Below, piece after piece: positions 53,266 to 63,188 of a stretch of DNA of 64,000 nt (its first letter is position 1; the number at the start of each line of letters is the position of its first letter). The translations under genes were made by a program, and so were the position numbers. The notes below the pieces were generated by a model that was given only the letters and a program-made list of their open reading frames with translations, was not told the DNA's origin and did not search any database. Source of the DNA: Pomphorhynchus laevis (lineage: Eukaryota; Acanthocephala; Palaeacanthocephala; Echinorhynchida; Pomphorhynchidae); contig WNNJ02001248.1 in NCBI GenBank assembly GCA_012934845.2, positions 434,001-498,000 on the forward strand, given 5' to 3'.

Positions 53266-54062
53266 TATAAGAGTTTATTAGTAGGGTGGATTGTCGTATT
53301 TATTTTGTTAACATGGTTAGGTGAGAGGTCAGCTGAGACACCGTATGACATACTGGGTCAGGGTTTTAATGGTGATGTTTACAACTATGGTTGTGGATAG
53401 GTATTATGGGCGTTGGTAGTTAGTTATGTAGCAGCGGATCTAGCTTTAGTGTTGATACTCATGATTTATTTCACACTATTGAAGAGTAAGACGTTAGGTT
53501 ATGGGCAAGTACGTAAAGGGCCTAATAAGGGTGTGCTAAGATAGGTGGCAAAATAACTATTGAAAGGGTTTAAGCTTTTTATGAAGGTTTTTAAAGGTGT
53601 CAATAGGGGATCTATGCTAGTTTTTTTTGGGACCCCATGTTAGGGCTATGTGGAGTTTTGTTTATATGGTGAGTAGTTATGAAGCTTCTAGGGGTTTGAG
53701 GATAGAGATTCTCTTTGTAGTTGATTATTTTAATTGGGCTATATTTTCTTAGCTATTCTTTTATCGGACTATTTAAGGGGGTGTGAAATTCTAAAAACCA
53801 TCATCCCCATCACGAGGAGGTGATGGTTTTTAGAATTTTATGGTTGTAAAAATTTCAATGGTTATAAAAATTTAAATGGTGATGGCGTATAGCTCTAAAT
53901 TTTTGTTTAGTGCAGACGCAATATGGTTTAAGTGAAGTTTGTGGTGATTAATCCTTGTGAGGGTCGTGCTGGAGAGTAACGGGCCGCAACAGATTTTTTT
54001 GAGAAGGAGTCAGAATTAGTATCATGCCTAGCTAGAGAGATGGGTGGGCCGAGGTTTATTAT
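53266..54062 (+). pseudogene. nad1: NUMT 2: cytochrome b end and nad1
   Basis: One frame from about 53280 reads FILLTWLGERSAETPYDILG, matching the cytochrome b C-terminus (LTWIGG.PVE.PY..LGQ), to a TAG near 53399. The same strand continues with ADLALVLILMIYFTLLKSK and LGYGQVRKGPNKGV, the nad1 N-terminus. Near 54000 FFEKESELVSC matches the nad1 motif F..TE.ESELVSG. An inverted repeat (53787-53837) interrupts nad1. So cob and nad1 lie adjacent in the same orientation with no visible tRNA between. Confidence 0.85.
53787..53837. repeat. Inverted repeat within NUMT 2
   Basis: 17-base arms AATTCTAAAAACCATCA (53787-53803) and its reverse complement (53821-53837), 17-base loop. It lies between two recognisable nad1 parts, so it may mark an internal rejoining. 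Confidence 0.93.
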
Positions 54063-54705
54063 TATTCCAATACATATCAAAGCCGAAAGGCTTTTCAGGC
54101 AGAGTCCAAAAAAAACAAAAAATCAAATGGTCAGTCAACGTAGCTAATTAGGGTATTCCAGTGTTAGTGTTAAATGGCGGCATTGTTCACTTATCCATTT
54201 GTAGCATCGTGATTTAAACGCTCTCAAACTGGGGGCTGCAACGACTTCCTCAGGCAACGAATTTCACATGTTAATTCCTCTCCTCGAGAGTCTATACACT
54301 TTTGGTAATCTGCCAAATCCAAATTTATACAAGACTCTGCTATGTCCCCGCAACTGACCTACCCGCTTAATGATTACATCGGTGGGATAACCTACCACAT
54401 CATTCGACATATGCCATAGACATAGCATTTTCAAGGATATGAACCTCTCACGTACCGACAACATCCCAACACGACTTAGACGTACATAATAGTCAATACC
54501 ACTTAAGCCAATACAGAGCCTCGATCCGCGCCTAAGAATATACTCCAGGTCTAATAGTTCTTGCTTAGTGACAGGGCAACAAGCCTGAATGAAGTACTCC
54601 AAGTGTGGCCTGACGATGCAGATGAATAACCTCTTGAACATATGACAGCTTAACCTGAGGAATGCATTTTTAATACAATATAAAAATGACTTTTGACTTT
54701 CATTT
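54063..54705 (-). pseudogene. LINE 3' end, family D, 5'-truncated
   Basis: The tail (TTATTATTA on plus, 54058-54068) and 3' UTR share CCAATACATA.CAAAGCC and GGC.TTCAGGCAGAGTC with 54716-54905. The coding part 54264-54743 shows CIVRPHLEYFIQACCPV, LLDLEYILRRGSRL, GQLRGHSRVL and YRLSRRGINM, a CR1-like C-terminus. The element is cut in this domain near 54705 and abuts the 3' end of a second copy. Confidence 0.82.
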
Positions 54706-54909
54706 ACTTCGCCATATATTATTCCAATACATACCAAAGCCAAAAGGCTATTCAGGCAGAGTCAAAAAAAGGAGAAAAGCAAATAGTCAGTCAGCGTAGC
54801 TAATTAGAATATTCCAGTGGTAATGTTAAATGGCGGCATTGTTCACGTATCTATTTGTAGCATCGTGATTTAAACGTTCTCATACTGACGTCTAAATAAT
54901 CCCTAAATC

Positions 54910-55790
54910 TTATAGATGAGACACTTCCTTTAAGACAATATCTCCAATATAGTACCTTAGAGTTTCAATCGGGCGACCTAGTTGCATAAGGACACAATTA
55001 TCAACATTCAACCGTAGTCCGGTAGAATCGAACCACTTGATCAGGGAGTTTAGATCATTTTGTAACGATACTCGATCAGCAGGACTTTTAATGATCGACC
55101 AAATCGTTAAATCGTCTGCAAACACTTGATGAGAGCATGATAAGCGGAGTAGCAGATCATTAATGAAGATTATAATAAGCAGTGGGCCAATGACTGATCC
55201 CTGTTGTACGTTAGAATTAACATTCACCGAATAAGAAAACACACCCCCACACAAACTCGGAAAGACCTATTCGATAGAAATTGCCTAACCCACTCACAAA
55301 TATATGAATGAAGTCCATAGTGATACAGTAAAGACGCTATGCCGTCGTGTGGTACCCTATCAAAAGCTTTCGAAAAAATCAAGAAATACTGTATGAACCT
55401 GAAACCCAGCCCCCAGTGCATCAGTCCATTTTTCACGCACAGTTAGTAAGTTAGTAAGGCATGAACGTCCGACCCTGATACCATGTTGAGATTCAACCAA
55501 TATGTGATTACGATCCAAATGATCCCTGATTCTACTAGCAATGATTCTTTCTAAAAGTTTGCAGAATACGCTAGTCAAGCTAATGGGCCGAAAGTCCGCG
55601 CAAAAGCTAGCAGGATGCTTTTTGGGAATAGGCACTACAATTGCACACTTCCAACTGTCAGGAATCCAAGATGTGTCTAAGCTGTATCTGAAGAACATAG
55701 TTAAATCATTGCTCAGTTCGTTCGCTAGGTATTTGACGAGGAAAGGGGCAATATTGTCTGGTCGCGGAAATTAAACGAATCGAGCTTCAT
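54910..55790 (-). pseudogene. LINE reverse transcriptase, family D
   Basis: 55360-55698: PDSWKCAIVVPIPKKHPAS, FRPISLTSVFCKLLERII, QHGIRVGRSCLTNLL, with motif A following (VFLDF-then-shift-SKAFDRVPHDG). 55224-55436 continues motif A in another frame. 54910-55254: NVQQGSVIGPLLIIIF (B; the expected GVPQGS has N-V-Q) and QVFADDLTIW (C). It breaks off at KEVSHL-stop, before the C-terminal domain. Two frameshifts. Confidence 0.87.
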
Positions 55791-57196
55791 AACCTCGTTC
55801 AACACCTCATCTATTCTGAGTGGACGAACACAACACCGATGAGCAACCGTTAAATACTTCCAACTAAAATCATGCAGTTTGTTAGAGGTCAAAGCCTGAA
55901 CCAGGAAGCCATCAGCTAAATGTCGGGCGATTAGAGACAGCTCGGTCAAAGTTATAGTTTCCGTTTGGATTGAATCCCTGGCGATACTATCTTCGTACGA
56001 ATAGCGTTTCTGAAATTTTAGCCGATTGCATAAGTTCCAAAAGTCGATGTAGGTACGTTTGGAAGCAGGAGAAAGCCTAAATTCGCGCCACAATTTGTTG
56101 CGGGATCTGATAGCGTCAAGAAGCTCTCTGTCGAACCAAGAAGGATACCCATGATTGGACTTGCAGGCACGTAGAGGAGCAAAGATATCAGAAATTTGCT
56201 TCAATTCATCATGAAGCAGATCAAAGACTACATAAACCTCCAAACCGAAGTGAACATGAAGACTATCATAGATACCTTTGGGAAGCTTGCAGCTAGTTGA
56301 CTAGCATTAACACCGACCCTACAACTTTTTTTAAAATTAGAGTTTTGCGAGGCCCTGTTAAACAGCGACAGTCGCATAGAGAGTACACAGTGATCGCTAT
56401 TGCTAATTGGTGTGTCATAACGAACAACTGAAACGTCACCCAAACACTTAGTAAAGACCAAATCGAGTATAGAATGCGCCCCTGTCATACAAGTAGGTTC
56501 TTTAATATGTTGAACTAGTAGCATCTCGAGTAACAGAAAGTTACTCAATAATTTCCCAATTCCGTGAATTGGTCGTGAATGACTATTTTTCCAGTCTATT
56601 TGGGGGATATTGAAGTCACCCAGGAGCAAAATCAGAGGATACGAAGATAAACTCAGCAAATGTGGTTTAAGAGAGTCAAATCTTCATTCATAGGACGGAG
56701 AACAGTAAAGGACACAAAATCGGGATCGTTGACAATTTCCAAGTGTAAAAGCAAGACCTTCAAAGGAAAAACCAATATCGTCGCGAAAAGCAGATATATT
56801 CGTTACCAGGATACTATTTTGCACGTAGGCGGCTACCTCACCTCCACGTTTACCACAAGAGCGATACGAACGTATTAGAAAATAGTTTGGGATGGCAACA
56901 CAATCATCCGAAATGTTAGAATGTAGCCATGTTTCGGTTATACAAAATACATCAATACGTTTCAAAGCAACTATGAATTTAATTTCAGAGAACTGAGTCA
57001 GGAGACTACGGGCATTTGAATAACTGGCAAAAATGTTCGTATAATGGAAAAATTTGACACGCTCGGTGACGCTAGCGAAGTCTACTAGTTTCGCTACACA
57101 CGAATCATCACTACTAAATAGGTATGACTCTACAGAAGTAAGGGATGCCACCGAACAGTCGGACGCCACTTGACCACCCGAAAATTCCGGACACAT
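55725..57196 (-). pseudogene. LINE endonuclease (EEP) and linker, family D
   Basis: 56684-57196: YSNARSLLTQFSEIKF, FCITETWLHSNI (catalytic E), GGEVAAYVQN. 56228-56659: ILLLGDFNIPQIDW (GDFN), HSILDLVFTKCLGDV, ISNSDHCVLSM (SDH). 55725-56243: linker YPSWFDRELLDAIRSRNKLW. All EEP motifs are readable over three frames. RGGG has become RGGE. Confidence 0.88.
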
Positions 57197-58620
57197 AGGT
57201 TGCCCTCACCACTTTCCAGCCATCGATGCAGCTCGTTGAAAGCCTCGTGTATTCTCAAACGATCTGCAGGAGATAAATCACGGAGTATATGAAAATCAGA
57301 GCGCGATAATCTTAATACATGCTTGAGTAGGAAGTCAACATGATCTTTTGAGTCTAGAACAACTTTTAAAAGTCTAGGTCTATCTGAAAGTTTCTTGCAT
57401 AGACGAAAAACTCTTCGAACTTTAAGACACTTCGCAACATCCACATCGCTCTGGAGAAAAATCTTAGAAAACACCGCGCGAAGATTCACAATATCGTCAT
57501 CCAGTCTACTTTTGGGATTGTTACTGAGAGATTCTTCAACACCGCTCACGATAACGTTTAAAAAAAGATTTATTTTAAAGTGGCAAATGCGTGCCAGCGC
57601 ACGCTTACATGACCACAACTAAACAAAAATGTAAATCATGTGTCGAAAATGTGTGAACGGAGAAGGTGTTTGAATGTGATAAAGGAGGGAGCTCATGATA
57701 ATGTTTAACTCTCTTTTGGAGTTAAATTGTCTAAAGCTAAATTGTTTAGAGCTAGCAGACGGAACTTATGAAAAATTAGTCTCAGGGGTAATTGATGGAC
57801 GTCGATGAGTTGAAGGAATCACTGCATGTTGTTTATTATTCGGAAGGCCAACTATTTGTCGTAGATTATCTATAAGCCCTACGATAATCTGACTAGCCTT
57901 TGCAAGATCCTTAACGCTCTCAATTAGTTGGACTACTATAGGAGCAACACATAAACTGCAGCGGGGATGAAGTAGCTGCGGGTAAGCACAAGGACGCCCA
58001 CTACAATCACTATCCAGATTAGAGGTTTGAGAACAATCACTGCCCGAGGAAGTGTTAACAGGAGTTGACAAATCAACATTTGCATGCTTGAGAGCGGAAC
58101 ATTTGTCATCTACACAAGACCGACGCCGCTCGAGTCCAATATATGGGGATGAACAACAGTATCCAAAACAGGACGTTGTTTGAAGGAGTAATTTATCATA
58201 TTAGTCTCATGCAAATCATCCCTAACGAAGCATTGAGTTGAATTGTTATTGAAGGGTATGATTGAACGATAGTCCAGTTCTAACTCCGACTGCTGTGTGA
58301 GAGAATGATTGAGTACATAAATAGCATTATTGGTTCCTATCTCAGATGATTTTGGAGTAGCCGAAACATCATCAATCCCTGACGACGAGCTGCTTGACTG
58401 TCTGAACGCTTCTGAACTCCTTTCTGGTTCGTCAGTATTTTGATCTTCCCCATCGTTGTGACTGTTTGAATCTGCGTTCCTCTCCGAAGCATTTATTGAT
58501 ACTTGCTCTCCACAGAGATTTCGTCATTCAAGACAGAACGTTGACAGTTGTCCATATGTCGCATCCAGATCTGCAGCAAGAGACCTCGCGTTGCTCATAC
58601 ATAGAGAAGTTTGCTAATTT
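57100..58620 (-). pseudogene. LINE ORF1, family D, interrupted by a nested insertion
   Basis: Upstream part near 58600-58540: SCCRSGCDIWTTVN, the first half of a PHD-like finger as in family B ORF1 (CSIHDCSVWTTIT), followed by a stop. 57766-58071: CAYPQLLHPRCSLC, VQLIESVKDLAKASQIIVGL (helical). 57130-57550: SKDHVDFLLKHVLRLSRSDF, ILRDLSPADRLRIHEAFNEL, an ORF1 C-terminal RNA-binding-like block. The 57557-57692 insertion and several stops destroy the frame. Confidence 0.72.
57557..57692 (-). mobile_element. Family B LINE solo 3' end nested in family D ORF1
   Basis: Reverse complement of the 27340-27480 end: GCGTGCGCTGGCACGC hairpin, CATGACCACAAC and TTTGAATGTGATAAAGGAGG, with its poly-A side at 57557. 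It splits the family D ORF1, so it is the younger insertion. Confidence 0.9.
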
Positions 58621-58880
58621 TGGTACAGTCTGATTGCGAGTACCGTTAATCTGCTAACTTAATAAACATTTTTTCTTTTCTGTCTTCTTTGTCCTTGCCA
58701 TCGATTGTTGTGTCTACTTGCTTTAATCGTTGTAATCGAATAATTGTGTGTTTAAGCTTGTGTGTTCGTTGGGCTTGCTCTTTATTGTTTGTGTATGTAT
58801 ATTATTTTCTGTGTTAAAGCTTTTAAGTAGTTAATTATCAAGAAAGTTTTGACTCAAAGTTTACATTTTTATTTCTAATT
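58621..58880 (-). other. 5' region of family D LINE, no ORF
   Basis: T/G-rich on the plus strand. TGTGTGTTTAAGCTT occurs here (near 58749) and also upstream of RLE copy 1 (near 13894), both antisense to the adjacent element. Possibly part of a 5' leader. Confidence 0.5.
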
Positions 58881-59841
58881 TAGTATGATTTAATAAGGTT
58901 TTATGTATGCTTCGTAGTGGTGATAATGAGGAGTATTATGGTGGGGTAGTAGTAATAACCGTTGATTCCTTGGCTATTATAATGACTTTAAATTGGCTGC
59001 GTCTAAGGCTACTCAGTAGTCGTTATGATCTGATTATGAAATGGGAGTAAAAAGTGGTGTTAATTGTGATGTTGTACCTTATGATCGTTGCTACTAGGCT
59101 ATTATAGGATAGCTTTTTTTACCGATTACGGGCTTCGTTGATGTTGAATTTGGAGGACAAAGTAGATACTAATGTCTTGCTGTAAGAATTTGGCCATTTT
59201 AGATTATGTGTTTGGCTGGAGGGATAATTACCTTGTACATGCTATCTCCAAAAGTGATTTTTAAGATAAGCGCAAAGGATTGGGGCCATTAAATTGAGGA
59301 TTGGGGTTTGTGCTAGTGTCATTTATAAGCCCCTAACGTAAAATTCTATTGTTAATACGGAAAATGTAAAAAATGGGTAGGGGTCTAAAACCAACAGCGA
59401 TTTATATGTGTTGTCAGTGTTTACCGTAATTTCAAAACATATTATTTCATACTTCTGAGATGTCTTTCTCTGATAATAATTCATTAACGGGTTTTCGAAC
59501 ACATAGCTAATATTATAGCAGAGTTATACATGCTTGCTGTATTAACATCGTAATTTATGAAAGTAAATGCAGAGATGCTAATAGCCTAGTAAAAGCTGTG
59601 CCAGCGGGTGCGGTTAAAAAGCTAAGGCGTTTAAGAGTTTTATTGCAGTGAGTTTAAGGGAAGATCATAAGAGAAGCTTATAAGAGAAGCTTATAAGAGA
59701 AGCTTATAAGAGAAGCTTATAAGAGAAGCTTATAATCTTAAGAGAATCTTGATGTTAATAGTATTGGAATAACGTGCTTAACGGTGAGCTGGACATATCC
59801 TATATAATGAGCGATAGGGGTGTCGTGATAAACAAAACCTT
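58881..59841 (+). pseudogene. rrnS: NUMT 3: mitochondrial small rRNA and unassigned mtDNA
   Basis: GCTGTGCCAGCGGGTGCGGT near 59596 is the universal 530-loop string of small-subunit rRNA. AACGTGCTTAACGGTGAGCT near 59770 and following sequence fit its 3' half. 58900-59400 is G/T-rich like the other NUMTs but I cannot name the gene. A 13-bp tandem repeat (59667-59731) lies inside the rRNA. Confidence 0.75.
59667..59731. repeat. 13-bp tandem repeat, five units, within rrnS pseudogene
   Basis: Unit ATAAGAGAAGCTT, five exact copies followed by a decayed sixth. Confidence 0.97.
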
Positions 59842-59929
59842 TTGTTAATATTATTTAACTTGTCTGTTATGATTTTGTAAATTAACTCGAATAAAGCCTT
59901 AATACTTTTTTCTTCGGTACGATTTATTC

Positions 59930-60730
59930 GAGTATATTGTTGATGGAAAAACTCCTCATACCTGGCACATTGATTCTGAAACGGATAGAATCAATGCTGA
60001 GCATATATGGCGACACTGGCTTCAGAGATTCCGCACATTCATTGACTGTCTCGATTCACCGTCTCAGCTGCAAATATTCAATATTCTTATCAATCACATT
60101 TCCACTGAAGTTTTTGACTTATTCCGTGAAGCCAAAACATGCAATGACGCTATTGAACTTCTGAATGCAGCATTTGTGAAATCAAAATTCGATTTATTTT
60201 TGAAACATCAACTGCGGAATGTTCATCAATCAACCGATCAGATAATTAATCAATACATTTGACTGTTAGAATCATTGGGTCGAGATTGCCCATTCGAGGC
60301 TCTCATTGCATTGGATCATCGTAATATATTTTTGCGAGACACGTTCATTGCTAGAATTCATTCTGCTATAATACGACAACGACTGTTAGAATCGTATATT
60401 ACTGATAAAACACAGGCATATGATTTAGCCCGTACCCTGTAGAATGCTCAAAACCAAACAAATCATTTTAGACCGTCACAGATAGAACAACACGATCATC
60501 CCGAATCAATCCTTATTAATGAAACTTGTAATGCAGATAATAATACATCTTCTGAAGATACAACATGTAATGAATTGATAAAACTACGTTGATATTTTTG
60601 TGGTGATAAGGAACATCGTCGTGATCATTGTCCAGCTAGAAGTGCCACTTGTTGAGAATGTGGTAAAATGGGACACTTTGCTAAAGTGTGCAAATAGCGT
60701 AGAAAATCCTTTATGGCGTACATTCGGTAC
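59930..60730 (+). pseudogene. Gypsy gag with two CCHC knuckles, broken
   Basis: The frame reads HTWHIDSETDRINAEHIW, WRHWLQRFRTFIDCLD-like, FREAKTCNDAIELLNAAF, RDTFIARIHSAIIRQRLLES, then CCHC knuckles YFCGDKEHRRDHCPARSATC and ECGKMGHFAKVC. At least four in-frame stops (near 60258, 60440, 60590 and 60655). Homologous to the open gag at 62637-63186 (WRHWRYRFETFIKR, RDILICDSFITGLQSNEIRQ). Confidence 0.85.
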
Positions 60731-60741
60731 TGGGAGGTACA

Positions 60742-62516
60742 TTGGTGTCTTTCATCGACGCCTCAACCAAAACTCCAATAACTAATGCAGTCGTAAATGG
60801 TCACTCATTGAAGGCTCTTATTGATACTGTGAGTGCGTTAAATCTTATCGGTCCTGAGGCCCTAGCGAGGTGTAAACTGATACCTCAGCCAACTAGTCTA
60901 AAATGTCAATGGCGGATACCTCGTTTTCAACTAAAGTGAACAGCTTCGTCATCGTATATATCCGTATAGATTCGGATCACTATGATAATGTCAAATTGTA
61001 CGTTTTGCTGTCTTTATTTTCAGATATCATCCCTGGCCGTCCCTTTCTGTGTCTACATTCATCATTACTTATGAAGTTTAATAGGAAGCGATTTTGTTTC
61101 ACGATCGGATCTACAAGATCTGTGAATGTTGAACCGGTACAACTGTTCAAGTATTCCGATGAAAGTATACACCCAATTGCAACAAAGTCTCGAAGACGCA
61201 ATCACCTTGACTAAACTTTCATCAACGGTCAAGTAAGGCAACTTCTGATCGATGATATAATTTAATCTAGCCAGTCTCCTTGGCGTGCTCAAATAGTCAT
61301 AGCTAATAATAACAACAAGAAGAGAATGGTCGTTGATTATTCTCAGACAATCAACAAATTCACACATCTGGACGCGTTCCCGATTCCCAGAATCGATGAT
61401 TTAATCGACAAATTGACCCCGTATTTCATTAATAGCACCTTGGATCTAAAATCCGCATACCATCAAATTGCCATACGAGACGAAGAACCACACTATACAG
61501 CTTTCGAGGCAAGTGGCCGCCTGTATTACTTAAAACGTTTACCGTTAAGGCTAACAAACGCAGTCGCAGTTTTTCAGCGTGTCATATCAGACATTATCAG
61601 TAAAGAAAAGCTCAATGACACGTAAGCGTACCTCGATGACGTGGTTATTGGTGAACGAGATGGAAATCACCATCAACACAATCTTAATCGTTTTCTTGAC
61701 GTAGCCAAAGGATATAACATCACCCTAAATGAACAAAAATGTGTGATGACATCCCCGTGTATTCGCATTCTTGGTTACGAACTATCAAAAGGAAAAAAGA
61801 CTTCTGATCAAAGTCGCGTTTCGTCGATTAAACTTTTGAAAGAACCAACTAATTCAAAAACGTTGAAAGGAATCTTGGTCTCTTCACTTATTACAGTAAT
61901 TGGATTCGAAATTTCTCAGATCTTGTGCGTCATCTCATTGATTCAAAAACGTTTTCATTGAATTCACCAGCCCAATCTGCATTCGAACAAATTAAACAAC
62001 AGATAATTGACGCCACGCTTACAACTATTGACTTCACAATGCCATTTATAGTGGAGACGGACGCAAGTGATACTTCTATCGGTGCTTATTTGTCGCAAGG
62101 AAGGAAACCGGTAGCTTTCTTTTCATGATCTCTTGATTGGAACTCTCAGCGTTTTTTTTTTCAATTGAGAAAGAAGCCTTGGACATAATCGAATCAGTTC
62201 GACACTGGAGATACTATCTACTGATTCAACCATTTACGATAATCACAGATCAGCAAACAGTATCCCTTATGCTCAGCACTAAGAATAGTAAAATAAAGAA
62301 AGACAGTGCTACGCTGGCGTTTAGAACTGTCACAGTTCAAATTCGATACAATTTATCGTCCTGGAATTGCAAATCACGCTGCTTATGTTCTTTCACGCCA
62401 AGTAGATTGTAATGCCACCACCTCCATCCATCATATTGGCATGCGACGTCTAATCAAAATTCACAATCAACTCTGCCTACCAGGAATAACACGTGTGTGG
62501 CATTTTGTTAAATCAC
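60742..62516 (+). pseudogene. Gypsy pol: protease, RT, RNase H, integrase start, broken
   Basis: Protease site is LKALIDTVSALN: the active-site D-T-G has become D-T-V, so it would be inactive. RT at 61326-61625: MVVDYSQTINKFTHLDAFPI, LDLKSAYHQIAI, LRLTNAVAVFQRV, then a TAA directly before AYLDDVVIG. RNase H: VETDASDTSIGAYLSQG, TGA, IEKEALDIIESV, IITDQQTVSLML. Connection YRPGIANHAAYVLSR and the beginning of the integrase zinc region. Frameshifts near 60905, 61950 and 62300. Confidence 0.87.
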
Positions 62517-62614
62517 TGTGGTATCACATTTAATTACTTTATCATTTATATTTAACTTTACCTACTATTTGTAGATTCGTGAATAAAAGCTATTTATTCT
62601 CTCTGGTTATCACA
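62517..62614 (+). other. Candidate short 5' LTR of the second gypsy element
   Basis: Starts TGTGGTATCACA and ends GGTTATCACA, i.e. TG...CA ends. AATAAA lies at 62582-62587. It is bounded on the left by the cut integrase frame and on the right by the fold-back arm next to gag. The 3' LTR lies outside the window, so the boundaries are unproven. Confidence 0.5.
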
Positions 62615-62629
62615 ATTTTATTCACGAAT
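62575..62629 (+). promoter_or_regulatory. Fold-back at candidate primer-binding site, gypsy copy 2
   Basis: Arm ATTCGTGAATAAAA (62575-62588) is the exact reverse complement of 62616-62629; the loop is 27 bases. The second arm directly follows the candidate LTR end and lies 7 bases before the gag ATG (62637). The older copy has the same arrangement with different bases (59885-59895 with 59923-59933). Confidence 0.6.
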
Positions 62630-62636
62630 TGTCTTG

Positions 62637-63188
62637 ATGGATACTCTGTTCAAGCCGGATACACTCAAACTAACGACAGACTGTCCTGAAGCAGAACGTG
62701 AATGGCGTCACTGGCGATATCGCTTCGAAACATTTATCAAACGCATCAAAATGGATTCACAAGATGACAAACTTGATCTCCTGAAAATCTCAATTTCCGC
62801 TCAATTATTCGACAAGATTGACGAGTGCCTGGATTATGATTCAGCAATGGATGTCCTCGACAAAGCATTCATAAAATCTACAAATTCGGTTTACAAACGA
62901 CATCTACCGTGTTCTGCACGACAAACTCTCGATGAATCAATATCTAACTATGTGGATCGTCTTGAAACACTTGCGCGACAATGCACATTCAAAGATGTGA
63001 AAGCTAAGGAGCTGCGCGATATTCTTATTTGCGATTCATTTATTACGGGTTTACAATCGAACGAGATTCGTCAACGCATACTCGAGACTAATGACATCGA
63101 CAAAGAGAAAGCTTATCAAGTCGCTCAAAGATTGAAGCAGCTCAAACTCAATCAAACGAATATCGACACACATCCGAATTCACAGTAA
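62637..63188 (+). CDS. Gypsy gag (capsid-like), open frame
   Basis: About 183 residues. MDTLFKPDTLKL, then WRHWRYRFETFIKRI, LLKISISAQLFDKIDECLDY, AMDVLDKAFIKSTNSVYKRH, SISNYVDRLETLARQC and DSFITGLQSNEIRQRILE. This is the helical capsid-like region common to gypsy gags. I chose ATG 62637 because it follows directly on the candidate primer-binding arm. The frame ends with TAA at 63186-63188, while the zinc knuckles continue in the -1 frame. In the minus copy at 1-2512 gag, knuckles and RT share one frame, so this is probably a frameshift mutation, though programmed -1 shifting cannot be excluded. Confidence 0.85.
   Translation: MDTLFKPDTLKLTTDCPEAEREWRHWRYRFETFIKRIKMDSQDDKLDLLKISISAQLFDKIDECLDYDSAMDVLDKAFIKSTNSVYKRHLPCSARQTLDESISNYVDRLETLARQCTFKDVKAKELRDILICDSFITGLQSNEIRQRILETNDIDKEKAYQVAQRLKQLKLNQTNIDTHPNSQ

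Larger units (their letters stand above)
54716..58620 (-). mobile_element. EEP-type LINE (family D), long copy with internal deletion
   Basis: Contains 5' region, ORF1 remnants, endonuclease, RT and 3' UTR. The C-terminal domain (about 500 bases, present in the 54063-54705 copy) is deleted near 54905. A family B LINE 3' end is nested in ORF1 at 57557-57692. Confidence 0.87.
59842..62516 (+). mobile_element. Ty3/gypsy retrotransposon, degenerate, cut in integrase
   Basis: Candidate short LTR end (about 59842-59920), then gag, zinc knuckles, protease, RT, RNase H and the integrase start in order, with many stops. The sequence ends in the integrase zinc region (LPGITRVWHFVKS) at about 62516, where the next gypsy element begins in the same orientation. 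Confidence 0.88.

Noticed and set aside
60980-61367. Minus-strand ORFs of 73-100 codons
   Set aside because: Antisense shadows of the gypsy pol on the plus strand, without own motifs.
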